Below are positions 35,678 through 46,982 of a DNA stretch of 64,000 nucleotides, in pieces. The translations under genes and the position numbers were made by a program. A model generated the notes under the pieces. That model ran no database searches, was not told the origin of the DNA, and saw nothing but the letters and a program-made list of their open reading frames with translations. The first letter of the stretch is position 1. Each line of letters starts with the position of its first letter. Origin of the DNA: Liolophura sinensis (lineage: Eukaryota > Mollusca > Polyplacophora > Chitonida > Chitonidae); NCBI RefSeq assembly GCF_032854445.1, contig NC_088302.1, positions 41,792,191-41,856,190 of the forward strand, written 5' to 3'.

Positions 35678-38600
35678 ATGAGCCGTAAGACTCCAAGTGA
35701 TTTTCTCAAGCAGATCATTGGCCGTCCTGTTGTGGTGAAACTAAACTCAGGCGTTGACTACAGAGGTAACTCTAACATGGCTAAAGACTTACAATTCATT
35801 AGATTCAGATTATTATCTCTATACAGTACGCTGATATGGTACATATTAAGTTGATCCTTACTGAACAGGGGCATTTGATTATGATTTATGAGTATTGGTA
35901 AGTAATGAAATAACCTTTGTAAGTGGGCATGATTTAGGCAGATTAAACTTCACTATAGTTTTCAATCAACTTTGCCACATGCCATTTCAGAAATGTAAGT
36001 TGACAGCTGACAGATCATGATCCATCAGGTTCCTTACTCTTTACTAGTTACTCTTACATAAATAAGGATGTAGTTGTATTTGATATTAGCTCTGAGATCA
36101 GATGGCCATGTTCCCAGCTTAGCGTCCACATTACCCGCTCTGGACCGTTACATTCAATAACCTGGAACTCGGTCCTGTCACCTGTGCTGTCATCAAAGTG
36201 CCAACGATGGACGCCACAAAAAAAAAGGTGTCCTGTGATGTTAAAGTAATTCTGAATTCATATCACTTCATTATGTGGGAATAATAAAGACCATAACGTC
36301 GTAAATAACACAAAAGTAACTGATCGGAACTTCAAATCATTTTCAAATCATGTGACTTGGTTGCTATGGTGGACTAGGCTGCTTTTCCCAAAATTAAGAT
36401 CATCTTTTTTTACAATATAATTGATTATGGTTCATTTCTGTTCATTATTAACACACATATTAAAGTAAAGACTCCCAAATTTGTCAGTCACCATTTTTAT
36501 GGTGTACATCTCATTAGTTTCCATCAAATTGTGCCACAAGATTATCTTTATCTGGAAGATGCCGAGTGCGACCGATTCTAATCAAACGTGGCCTCTAGTG
36601 AAGTTTGGCTCGCTGTTAATGTACCAGATACGTTTGTGTTAATTATAACGTTGTTGGTGTTCATTATTCACGAATAACTAGGTGATATGAAATAAGAATT
36701 ACTGAAGGATTGCAGGCAACTTGTTTTTGTAATGTACAGCTTTGACATGTTGAGGACAGCATACTCGAAAACAGTGAGTTGCAGGTTAGTGAATGGAAGA
36801 GTACAGGTTGTATTTTTGAAAGTTAAGCTAGGAAGAATAAAACAGATCTCAGATCTTATTTGATATATGCATACGTTTGAATTATATTTCAAGTATTTAA
36901 AGTTTTGTATTGCATTATCTTATTGTCTGATTTTTCATTGTAGTACTTGTAGGCTCTTGCCTGTCAATCACAGTGACAAAAGAGGTGCAGGATCAAACCC
37001 CGCCTTAGACAGGGAATTTGTAGATTCCTGGCTCTCACTGCCTCTGGGGCCTTTGTGACAAGTAGTTGTAGCCGTTTTGCTCAGGTGAAAGTTGATGGCA
37101 GACCTCTTGTCTTCCACCATTAAACGTGACTGTCATTGTTCAAGTAGCACTCAAATAAATAAATATTGTCTGACTATCTTTTCTAGGTGTATTGGCCTGT
37201 TTAGATGGGTATATGAACATAGCCCTGGAACAGACAGAAGAATATGTCAATGGTCAGCTGAAAAACAAATATGGAGATGCCTTTATCAGAGGAAATAACG
37301 GTGAGTCACCAAATGTATATATGTACACTTTGATAAAGTATCCCTTAGGAAATATAAAAAGCATAACTTTTTATTTTTAGCTCATGTAGCTTATGTGGCA
37401 CTCTGAGAGTTGGTGTTAAACAAAGTGTTAGGGATTGTATCTCAAAAAGTACTGTTGGGACTTCCGTGGACGAGGGGGGTTAACAAGCCAGCGCTGAGCA
37501 ATGACCCAGGAACCTCTCACCATTGCAGTCTCAGTGAGTTCAAGTCCAGCTCATGTTGGCTCCCTCTCCAGCCATAAGTGGGAAGGTCTATCGGCAACGT
37601 GTGGATGGTCGTGAGTTTCCCGGTTTCCCCCCACAGTAATGCTGGCCGCCATGTATAAGTGAAATATTCTTGAGTGTGGTGTAAAATCAAATAAAAAGTA
37701 CTGCCTGTACGCAAATCAGGGTTTGAATACATGTAGAGCACAAAATACACAGGGGGGATATTCCATCGTTGATTTGGAGCGTCCACCTTGAAGTAGGGAG
37801 ACCCGGGATGAAACCTGAGTCGGGTCATACCAAAGACTTCAAAATGGTACTTGTTGCTGCCTCACTTGGCACTCAGAGGTTAGAGCAAGGAAACATGGCT
37901 GGCCCGATGTCAGTATAATGTGACTGGGTGGGCACTTTGGTAGCATGGACTCGCCCTGCCACAAGACACAGCATATACACCCTAATGACTCCTCGTCGCA
38001 CTGGCCCAGATGGCTCAGTTTGTAGAGCGTCTGCTTCAGGGGTGGTAGATCCAGGGTTAATCTTGGGTTAGGTCACACCTAAGACCTTGAAAGAGCAAGT
38101 TGTAGTTTCATTTCTTGGCATTCAGCTTTAAGGGGATAGTACGACTGGTTGACCCTTATCAGTATAATGGCTCGGGTGGGGCAGCTTACTTTGCCTGCTG
38201 TATTAAAGTCATCTTAGTGAAGCAGCACTGGATAAAAGAGAGGTGGAAATCTGTCTTGCAGCAAGAAGACACATTACATGCACTCCAAGGACTCCATCAT
38301 CCTATGACTGAGAAATTATTTAAGTGCGATGTTAAAGCCCAAGCACTCACTCACTCCTCGTCACAGGACTGAAAAGTTGTTAAGTATGACGTTAACCCCT
38401 CAAGCATTCATTCGTTCTTTCTATCGCTGATTTTGTATTTGCATATTAAATTCCATAAATTACCAAATTCCTGAGTTGTTGAATTGTGTTAGAATCATTA
38501 TTAAAGCAAAACATGAGGGGTGGTATCTTAAAAAAGTACTGCATGTATTGACCTGAAGTTTTGCATGCACATAAAGCACAATAACACAAGGAGGATGTTC

Positions 38601-38942
38601 CATCGCTGATGCTCTGTGAGCATATTAATTGCTGTAAATTCATGACTTCATTACTTTATATATTGAGATGGAGTTTTACATTCATGTGCCTCCCCCAGTC
38701 TTTGGTAGCAATTTGAAGTTGTGATATTGCATATCCGATATATTGCTGTTCAAAGAGAGCAAATCAAAAGTGCCGCCATGTTATCAGTTTTATCAAGTTA
38801 GGGACAAGTTACATGTATTTCTATAAACCAAGGACATGTCTGTTTCGGCTTCCATCACTCAAAGGAAAACACATGCTATTCAAGTGTGTTTGCCATTTTG
38901 TTGACAGTGTTGTACATCAGTACACAGAAGAGGAGGGTATGA
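35678..38942 (+). CDS. LSM6: U6 snRNA-associated Sm-like protein LSm6, 3 exons, 78 aa
   Basis: Exon 1 is 35678-35765 (donor AGAG|GTAACT), exon 2 is 37187-37300 (acceptor TTCTAG, donor AACG|GTGAGT) and exon 3 is 38908-38942 (acceptor TTGACAG, ending GTA TGA). All phases match (1, then 1), giving 78 residues; human LSm6 has 80. The protein is almost unmistakable: SDFLKQIIGRPVVVKLNSG (Sm1 start), YRGVLACLDGYMNIALEQTE (Sm1 with the DGYMN RNA-binding loop) and FIRGNNVLYISTQKRR (Sm2 with the RGNN turn). LSm6 is part of the nuclear LSm2-8 ring that binds the U6 3' end and the cytoplasmic LSm1-7 ring in mRNA decay. Intron 2 is heavily loaded with SINEs (37455-38415). Confidence 0.97.
37455..37695 (+). 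repeat. SINE family 1 in LSM6 intron 2
   Basis: Runs from a divergent head (ggggttaacaagccagcgct) through the B box (GTTCAAGTCC) to a shortened tail (gtgtaaaatcaaataaaaag). Confidence 0.85.
37775..38415 (+). repeat. Cluster of SINE family 2 copies in LSM6 intron 2
   Basis: A diverged copy lies at about 37775-37995 (aaacctgagtcgggtcatac ... gatgtcagtataatg). A near-full-length copy at about 37997-38355 has A and B box regions and CACTCACTCC at its end. A further tail fragment lies at 38356-38415 (ttaagtatgacgttaacccc). Confidence 0.8.
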
Positions 38943-39207
38943 GAACAAGGGCATAGTGACTTTCCCCTGGCTCAGCTCCAGAGCACAAGGGTGTCCCAGT
39001 TCTAGTAGCTGAGGTATGCAGAATACCTCTTGTGGATGACCTGGCCAATTCCAGTGACGAGACTAAAACATTTACCGTGGCGGAAACACGATCTGTGGAC
39101 CCCAAGGGCACAATTGTCAGGACTGTTCATGAGGAAATGATGTCCTGCCAGATCTTAGGACTCCTAACTAGTGTGCAGGAAAGCACCAGTCGTCATTTGA
39201 ACTTCAT

Positions 39208-39213
39208 AATAAA
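39208..39213 (+). terminator. Likely LSM6 polyadenylation signal AATAAA
   Basis: First AATAAA after the LSM6 stop, about 265 bp downstream, followed by 'catgtcattgtagaaatgtg' with a T/G-rich stretch beyond. Confidence 0.55.
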
Positions 39214-39579
39214 CATGTCATTGTAGAAATGTGTATTGTTCTTGGTTTCCTATGCAGGAATTGTTTGGTCTTGATTTTGTCCATAACTGTGATCCTATGC
39301 AGACAGTCCCGTGAGTTTAGGAGTTCAAGTCCATCTCCATATAGAAAGTCAGTCACCAATCAAATAAATATATACGAGATATTCAGCCTGCCACTGGTGG
39401 TGTGCTCTTTTCAGCAAATGTAATACTGATGTACTTATATTCTCTTGATTGTTGTTTGACACATAAGTCTTTTTCACTGGAATGGTGGCCAGTTTTCTGA
39501 GGGGAGGAATCTTGAATACTTGGAGTAAAGCCCTGACCTTTGGAGAGTGTGCAGTGCAGTGGTGATATTCTGTCTGCAT

Positions 39580-39815
39580 GTACTTTGCTTGGTGCCCAGC
39601 AGAAGAGGAATAGGCCAAGTTCTGGTTAGTCCCATGTCTGTATAATGTGATTGGGTAGGGTGTCACGTCTGTAGTCTTAGGCATGGCCTTGCAGTGAGGC
39701 AGCATTACAAATATGTCGGTATGGGGCCCCAGCCTGCTCCACAAGGAGACACTGTCATGATACGTCCACAGGAATGTTGAAAGTGATGTTAAACCTTAAT
39801 CAATCAAATGAATTT
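39580..39815 (+). repeat. Diverged SINE family 2 copy
   Basis: Recognised by 'gtctgtataatgtgattggg', 'acaaggagacactgtcatga' and 'gtgatgttaaaccttaatcaa'. The head is lost. Confidence 0.6.
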
Positions 39816-40816
39816 GTGTATGTAAATATTCAACACAGCGCTGTCATGCAATAACTGACAAACAAATCCACTTCAGATTCGGTTCAGTTTTTTATTTGTG
39901 AGCAGTTTTATATAAAAAAAAAAATACTAAAATTCATCACAATTCACATCCAGCCCATTTCAGACTGATAAACAAATCTCTTGTAAAATATAAAGCCTTC
40001 AGTTGCATTAGAATAAAACTTTCCTCAGTTATCAAGAAAATAACTGAGTTTTGGGACTAAATTTAGAGCACTTGTAGAGGTAAGCAGTAGGCACAAATGG
40101 CTGAATTACACTGATAATCATCAGGATGATCAACACTGTACCATCTATACTGGTAGGAGAGTCTCCATGACTGTGTGACATACATATGTGTATTAATGTT
40201 CATAACTTATTCTATGCACAAAATTTATTTAAATGATACAAAATCAGTGAAAATCTGGCTACATACATATAACCTGAATATCCACTCATTGAAAAGCTGC
40301 ATAAAACTGCATGAGTATCATTTATACTGATGGTAAATAAATAACAGATTTGGTTTGATGTGCACATGTTTTACATGTGCCACCATGGATTGTTATAATT
40401 ACAATTTTATATTAATAAATACTTAATATATGCATACAGGTACACGTGCCATGTACTTCGATTCTGATCTCAATATTATGATGCTGGCTGCCGTCGTACA
40501 AGTGACATATTATTGAGAACGGCATAAAACACCAATGAAATATATAAATAAATCAATATTATGCCTAACTGAAACTGCTCTTTGCAGGTCACCTACCAGT
40601 CCGTAATATGTGTATTCACCGGGTTGTTAGTTACAGTAAATTCCTTAGGACAAACCCCATGTACAATCACAGTTACAAACTCCTGCACATGTATTTATGT
40701 ATTTGACTGGAGTAAAATGATAGATTCATGAGTGGCTCACAAAACCGTAGTAAACCACTGACCTTTTGGCAAGTAACTCTGATAAATTTCCCCATGTGTT
40801 TTACTGTCTTATACGG
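39816..40816. other. Intergenic; SINE family 1 tail at 40478-40556
   Basis: No gene seen. The SINE fragment contains 'gctggctgccgtcgtacaag' and 'aaaacaccaatgaaat' with an AAATAAAT tail. Confidence 0.5.
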
Positions 40817-41515
40817 GAGCGGTAGATCCAGGGTCAATCCTGGGTTGAGTCACACCTAAGACTTTAAAGGAGGGAGTTGTAACTTCCTCGCTTGACATTC
40901 AGCATGAAGGGGATAATGCAACGACTGGTTGACCCATATCAGTATAATGGCTCAGGTGTGGCGGCTTACTTGCCTTCGGTAAGGCCTCTCAGTGAAGCAG
41001 GACTAGATAAAAGAGCGGTGAAAATCCGTCCTGCAACAAGCAGGCACATTACATGCACCGGCCCGGATAGCACAGTTGGTAGAGCGTCCGCTTCGGGACC
41101 GGTAGATCCAGGATCAATCCTTGGTCGAGTCACACCTAAGACTTTAAAAGAGGAAGTTGTAACTTCCTCGCTTGGCGTTCAGCATGAAGGGGATAGTGCA
41201 ACGACTGGTTGACCTGTATCAGTATAATGGCTCGGGCGGGGCGGCTTACTTGCCTTCGGTAAGTCGTCTCAGCGATGCAGCACTAAATAAAAGAGCGGTG
41301 GAAATCCGTCCTGCAACAAGGAGGCACAATTACACGTGCATGCACCCTAATGATTCCTTCGTCGTCATATGACTGAAAAATTGTTGAGTACGACGTTAAA
41401 CCCCAAGCACTCACTCACTCATTACATGCATGCTAAGGATTTCTTCGTCATCATATGACTGAAAAATTGTTAAGTACAACGTTAAACCTCAAACACTCAC
41501 TCACTTACTGTCTCA
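40817..41515 (+). repeat. Nested SINE family 2: outer copy split by an inner copy
   Basis: The outer copy spans 40817-41057 and resumes at 41420-41515. The inner full-length copy is 41058-41419. The 11-bp sequence CATTACATGCA occurs at 41047-41057 and 41420-41430, on either side of the inner copy, as a target-site duplication. The inner copy has clear A (TAGCACAGTTGG) and B (GGGTCGAGTC) type boxes and a CACTCACTCACT end. Confidence 0.93.
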
Positions 41516-42329
41516 TAAATTGTGACCAATGGAGCAAGTACAATGTGTATATTCTGTAATGGTGGAAGGAAATTGATCTCCCAGAGACTTCATGTAAGAC
41601 GATTTTAAGCTACAATAAATGTGCTTTTGACTGCTTACTGGCACCAAAGTCCCCAATAGTCATTAAAAGAACACATCAAATATACATGTAAATACATAAA
41701 ATTATTCATTACGAGCACTTGCTGATTTAAAAAGATGCATGTCAAAGTAATTATAACACCAATGTATAGCTGAAAGTACAAGTGAATCCTGCACAGAAAG
41801 ACATCTAAGAATGCACCAAGGCAAAACACTATTGAACATAATGTATATAATTTAGGTCCTTGAACCAGAATACAGTATTTTTATGTAGTAGTGCTTCGAC
41901 AAGTAACGGGCCCCACCGAATTACTTCCCTTGCAATTACTCCCATATATTAAAAATACACATAGCATGCTTTTTTTTATGGAGTAATGGGGTCAACTAGT
42001 TCCTCTGACAATGGCTAATGACATGGAATTGAGCTCAATCCATTGTCAAATACTGAAAATGCAAAATACTGCACATAGTTATGATTTGAAGTGTAGAACA
42101 AATTATTGACGAACACCTGCACAGCAACAAAAATTTGAATAAGAAGATACTATTCTGATACAAAAACAAGTATAACCAATAAACACAAATCAAAATTACG
42201 CCACACATGATGCATGTACAAGTATTGCCAGTCTCTTATTTGCTCAGGTGTAAACCATATTCTCATGATGTGTCATTTTAATACCTTGAAATATCACTTC
42301 TTAGTATAAACTTACGGTGACCATTGAGT
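41516..42329. other. Intergenic, nothing recognised
   Basis: AT-rich; no open frame or repeat with support. Confidence 0.45.
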
Positions 42330-43060
42330 ATGATGTCACAGTCAAGATATCACACAGGTCATGCTTCTCTTATTCACAGTGTGCTCTTGTGAGCCTGCTG
42401 TCAAGAGAGTCAACTGAGCTTCCCTCTTGTGAATTGTTCAACATATCCATGGATTGATAGTTCAATCCAATGATACAACACGATCTGGATTTATTTATTT
42501 GATTGGTGTTTTACGCTGTACTCAGGAATATTTCACTTATATGACAGCGGGAGGAAACCGGGCACAGCCTGGAGGAAACCCACGACCATCCGCAGGTTGC
42601 TGGCAGACCTTCCCACTTACGGCCGGAGCACGATCTGGAAGTCAGATACTTGTTATTGTAGGTCACCAGCCATGTTGCATTCCTGAATGACAAAATCATT
42701 CAACTCGAATTTAGAGTGGTGAGGACAGAGGTCACCAAATCTTCTGTATCATTGCTGTCTGGCTGCGGACAGATCCCAGTCGCTCTTTGTCTGCGCTGGA
42801 GTCGTAAGGCAGTGGGCTTGGCTTTCTTCTACACATAAGTCAAGGGGTCCAGATAAATCAGAGACAACTTTATGATAAGTAGCCTCACTTGTATCACTTA
42901 TGTGATAAACAGCCTCACTTGTATCAGCTTTGTGATAAGCAACCTCACTTATATTGCTTACATAATAAGCAGCCTCACTGGTATGACACCGTGTTTCTTC
43001 TACTGCAGTGTCTGGTGTCCTCGACTGCCCAGTCATTACAAGCACAGTGACCTCCATCAT
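42330..43060 (-). pseudogene. Tail exon remnant of the second TIR gene, split by a SINE
   Basis: On the minus strand, 42465-42365 matches the end of the tail exon at 51920-51790 of the first TIR gene. It shares the codons for EGSSVD and the flanking 'cagtcaagatatcacacag'. Upstream, 43000-42749 is open and encodes a 12-residue repeat (DTSEAVYHI, DTSEATYHK), comparable in style to the SSHEAVLSA repeat of the first gene, then stops after SAARQQ. A minus-strand SINE family 1 copy (42489-42640) lies between the two halves. This is probably no longer a working exon. Confidence 0.6.
42489..42640 (-). repeat. SINE family 1, minus strand, inside the tail remnant
   Basis: Complement of the tail, core (gctgtactcaggaatatttc) and body up to 'gaccttcccacttacggccg'. 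The head is absent. Confidence 0.88.
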
Positions 43061-45602
43061 CGTGTTTCTTGTACTGCAATGTGTGGTGTCCTCAGTTGCC
43101 CAGTCATTACATGCACAGTGACCTCCGCCACCGTGTTTCTGGTATTGCAGTGCCTGGTGTCCTCAGTTGGCCAGTCATTACATGCACAGTGACCTCCATC
43201 ACCATGTTTCTTGTACTACAGTGCCTGGTGTCCTCGGTTGCCCAGTCATTACATGCACAGTGACCTCCATCACTGTGTTTCTTGTACTGCAATGTCTGGT
43301 GTCCTCAGTTGGCCAGTCATTACATGCACAGTGACCTCCGCCACCGTGTTTCTGGTATTGCTGTGCCTGGTGTCCTCAGTTGGCCAGTCATTACATGCAC
43401 AGTGACCTCCATCACCATGTTTCTTGTACTACAGTGCCTGGTGTCCTCGGTTGCCCAGTCATTACATGCACAGTGACCTCCATCACTGTGTTTCTTGTAC
43501 TGCAATGTCTGGTGTCCTCAGTTGCCCAGTCATTACATGCACAGTGACCTCCGCCACCATGTTTTTGGTATTGCAATGCCTGGTGTCCTCAGTTGGCCAG
43601 TCATTACATGCACAGTGACCTCCGTCACCACGGTTCTTGTACTGCAGTGTCTGGTGTCCTCAGTTGCCCAGTCATTACATGCACAGTGGCCTCTGTCACC
43701 GTGTTTCTTGTACCGCAGTGTCTGGTGTCCTCAGTTGCCCAGTCATTACATGCACAGTGACCTCTGTCACCGTGTTTCTGGTATTGCTGTGCCTGGTGTC
43801 CTCAGTTGGCCAGTCATTACATGCACAGTGACCTCCATCACCGTGTTTCTGGTATTGCAGTGCCTGGTGTCCTCAGTTGCCCAGTCATTACATACACAGT
43901 GGCCTCTGTCACCGTGTTTCTTGTACTACAATGTGTGGTGTCCTCAGTTGGCCAGTCATTACATACACAGCGGCCTCCATCACCGTGTTTCTTGTACTGC
44001 AATGTGTGGTGTCCTCAGTTGCCCAGTCATTACATGCACAGTGACCTCCATCACTGTGTTTCTTGTACTGCAATGTCTGGTGTCCTCAGTTGCCCAGTCA
44101 TTACATGCACAGTGACCTCCGCCACCGTGTTTCTGGTATTGCTGTGCCTGGTGTCCTCAGTTGGCCAGTCATTACATGCACAGTGACCTCCATCACCATG
44201 TTTCTTGTACTACAGTGCCTGGTGTCCTCGGTTGCCCAGTCAGTACATGCACAGTGACCTCCATCACTGTGTTTCTTGTACTGCAATGTCTGGTGTCCTC
44301 AGTTGGCCAGTCATTACATGCACAGTGACCTCCGCCACCGTGTTTTTGGTATTGCAATGCCTGGTGTCCTCAGTTGGCCAGTCATTACATGCACAGTGAC
44401 CTCCATCACTGTGTTTCTTGTACTGCAATGTCTGGTGTCCTCAGTTGCCCAGTCATTACATGCACAGTGACCTCCATCACTGTGTTTCTTGTACTGCAAT
44501 GTCTGGTGTCCTCAGTTGGCCAGTCATTACATGCACAGTGACCTCCCGCCACCGTGTTTTTGGTATTGCAATGCCTGGTGTCCTCAGTTGGCCAGTCATT
44601 ACATGCACAGTGACCTCCGTCACCACGGTTCTTGTACTGCAGTGTCTGGTGTCCTCAGTTGCCCAGTCATTACATGCACAGTGGCGCCTGTCACCGTGTT
44701 TCTTGTACCGCAGTGTCTGGTGTCCTCAGTTGCCCAGTCATTACATGCACAGTGACCTCCATCACCGTGTTTCTTGTACTGTACTGCCTCATGTCCTCAG
44801 TTGGCCAGTCATTACATACACAGTGGCCTCCGTCACTGTGTTTCTTGTACTGCAATGTGTGGTGTCCTCAGTTGCCCAGTCATTACATGCACAGTGACCT
44901 CTGTCACCGTGTTTCTTGTACCGCAGTGTCTGGTGTCCTCAGTTGCCCAGTCATTTCATGCACAGTGACCTCCGCCACCGTTTTTCTGGTATTGCAGTGC
45001 CTGGTGTCCTCAGTTGGCCAGTCATTACATGCACAGTGACCTCCATCACCGTGTTTCTTGTGCTGTACTGCCTGGTGTCCTCAGTTGCCCTGTCATTACA
45101 TGCACAGTGACCTCCATCACCGTGTTTCTTGTACCGCAGTGTCTGGTGTCCTCAGTTGCCCAGTCATTACATGCACAGTGACCTCCGCCACCGTGTTTCT
45201 GGTACTGCAATGTGTGGTGTCCTCAGTTGCCTAGTCATTACATGCACAGTGACCTCCATCACCGTGTTTCTTGTATCGCAGTGTCTGGTGTCCTCAGTTG
45301 CCCAGTCATTACATGCACAGTGACCTCCGCCACCGTTTTTCTGGTATTGCAGTGCCTGGTGTCCTCAGTTGCCCAGTCATTACATGCACAGTGACCTCCA
45401 TCACCGTGTTTCTTGTACCGCAGTGTCTGGTGTCCTCGACTGCCCAGTCATTACATGCACAGTGACCTCCGCCACCGTTTTTCTGGTACTGCAGTGCCTG
45501 GTGTCCTCAGTTGCCCAGTCATTACATGCACAGTGACCTCCGCCACCGTGTTTCTGGTATTGCAGTGTCTGGTGTCCTCAGCCATTACATGCACATTGCA
45601 TG
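43000..45602. repeat. 71-bp satellite array, about 36 copies
   Basis: Unit contains 'tggtgtcctcagttgcccag', 'tcattacatgcacagtgacc' and 'gtgtttcttgtactgcaatg'. Spacing is 71 bp (for example 43084 to 43155). Units fall into a few recurring variants (ggcc/gccc, ttgtactgc/ggtattgc), and blocks of three units (213 bp) recur nearly unchanged, as in the stretches around 43107-43292 and 43320-43505. Since 71 is not a multiple of three, the many overlapping open frames are by-products. It ends about 25 bp from the stop codon of the second TIR gene. Confidence 0.98.
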
Positions 45603-45626
45603 GGTAAGTCATCACACGACTGGTGT

Positions 45627-46606
45627 TCATAAATCCTTCATTCTTCTTGTGATTGCCTCAAACCAACGCTTGTCTTCTTTCCACTTTTTGATATCCTGTT
45701 CCCTTTTCTTTTCATTTTCCACCTTAATATACCGTCTTTTCAAAACCATTTCTTTCATTCTTGAATAGTAAAACTCGTCTCTGGTGTGGAAGTAGTATGC
45801 ACACAAACACTGCAGTCCAAAAGGAACCTTGTATTTACCCTCACTTTTTGAATCCATGAAGTATGGTACTATGCGCCAATTCCTTTCTGGTTTCTGAATG
45901 GATTCCATTAGGCACTCTTCTTCTAGAAAGCAGCTGAGTTCACATTCGCAGAAAGTTTTGGAAATAAGGATGAAAACAAAAGTACAATGTTCCATTCCTT
46001 CTCTCAGGCAGCTGATTTGGCGATTAAAGGTGCTTGCCAGTTCCTCGTATAACAGAACCTGAATTGGGTCTTCAGTCATATGAAATTTTTCATCTGTTTC
46101 CAAGTGTTTTTTAACTTCTAAAGCCTTGTAAAGGTCATCCACACAGTGAAGCAGAAGAATATCATAACATGGAAAGCAGATTTCTGGAGGTACCATGTTA
46201 TCTGGGATATCTTCCTCTGACACCTTGGCAGAACTACTGGATCCAGACATTGCACTCTTAGGTGTAGACATTGCACGGTTGTAAGCAGAATTTGCATTGT
46301 TTAGTGTAGATATTTCTCTGTTAGCTGCAGGCAATGGACTGCTACATGCAGCCTCTGCATACGTGGGTGTAGACACTGCACTGTTTATTGCAGACACTGA
46401 ACTCTTGGGTGCAGCCACTGCAGTTTTAGCCACAGACATTGCATTATGCGTATTGTCATTATTGTGTACAGGCACTGCATTCCTGCTTGCAGGCATTTTA
46501 TTCCTTTTTGCAGACATTGCATTCCTGGTTGGGACTTCTGGTGTGGCTAAATCTCTAGTTGACAAGTAACTTCCTTTGCCATTTTTTGGTGTAGCAAGGA
46601 ATCTGC
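45627..46606 (-). CDS. Second TICAM-like TIR-domain gene, TIR exon, apparently truncated
   Basis: One exon is identifiable, starting after an acceptor (TTTCCAG) at 46606 in the same phase as the TIR exon of the neighbouring gene and ending in a TGA at 45627. It encodes an N-terminal linker of loose 10-12 residue repeats (NAMSAKRNK, SAVSTPTY), then SEEDIPDNMVPPEI and a TIR domain. The TIR reads YDILLLHCVDD (box 1), VLLYEELASTF, CTFVFILISKTFCE and YYFHTRDEFYYSRM. A charged helix (EKKREQDIKKWKEDKRW) follows. Translation stops directly after it (RRMKDL), where the paralogue continues for about 500 more residues to its RHIM. A 71-bp satellite begins at that point. No upstream exons 1-2 were found, so it is either a partial gene or uses undetected 5' exons. 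Confidence 0.75.
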
Positions 46607-46935
46607 CTGGAAAGGTTTACAAAGATAAAAACTGTTCATAATTTCATCAAGGGAGAGCTAAATGAAGATAGACATCATTAACAAGAAAATTCCAAAATGT
46701 CTTATGCCAGATGACCACATAAATGTTTTTACAATACAAATTTGTATTCATCACACTTCATACATTTTGCTTCCAGTGATAAAGTTAGGGTACATGTAAC
46801 AACTGTGTCCTAAAGTTTGCCCTAAAAGTGGATTTCTTGAGGCAAATCAAAACTTGCATATGAGGCAACTGAGGCTTCAAATGCTTGGCCCACTAAGTGG
46901 GACCAACAGTCAAAATGCATGAGACCAGTTTGAGC

Positions 46936-46982
<47 letters not shown>

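Noticed and set aside
39032-39226. Plus-strand open frame of 64 codons after LSM6
   Set aside because: It lies between the LSM6 stop and the AATAAA signal, so it is most simply 3' untranslated sequence.
43069-45768. Dozens of Cys/His/Ser-rich plus-strand open frames of 60-206 codons
   Set aside because: They are products of the 71-bp satellite read in all three frames, not a repeat protein.
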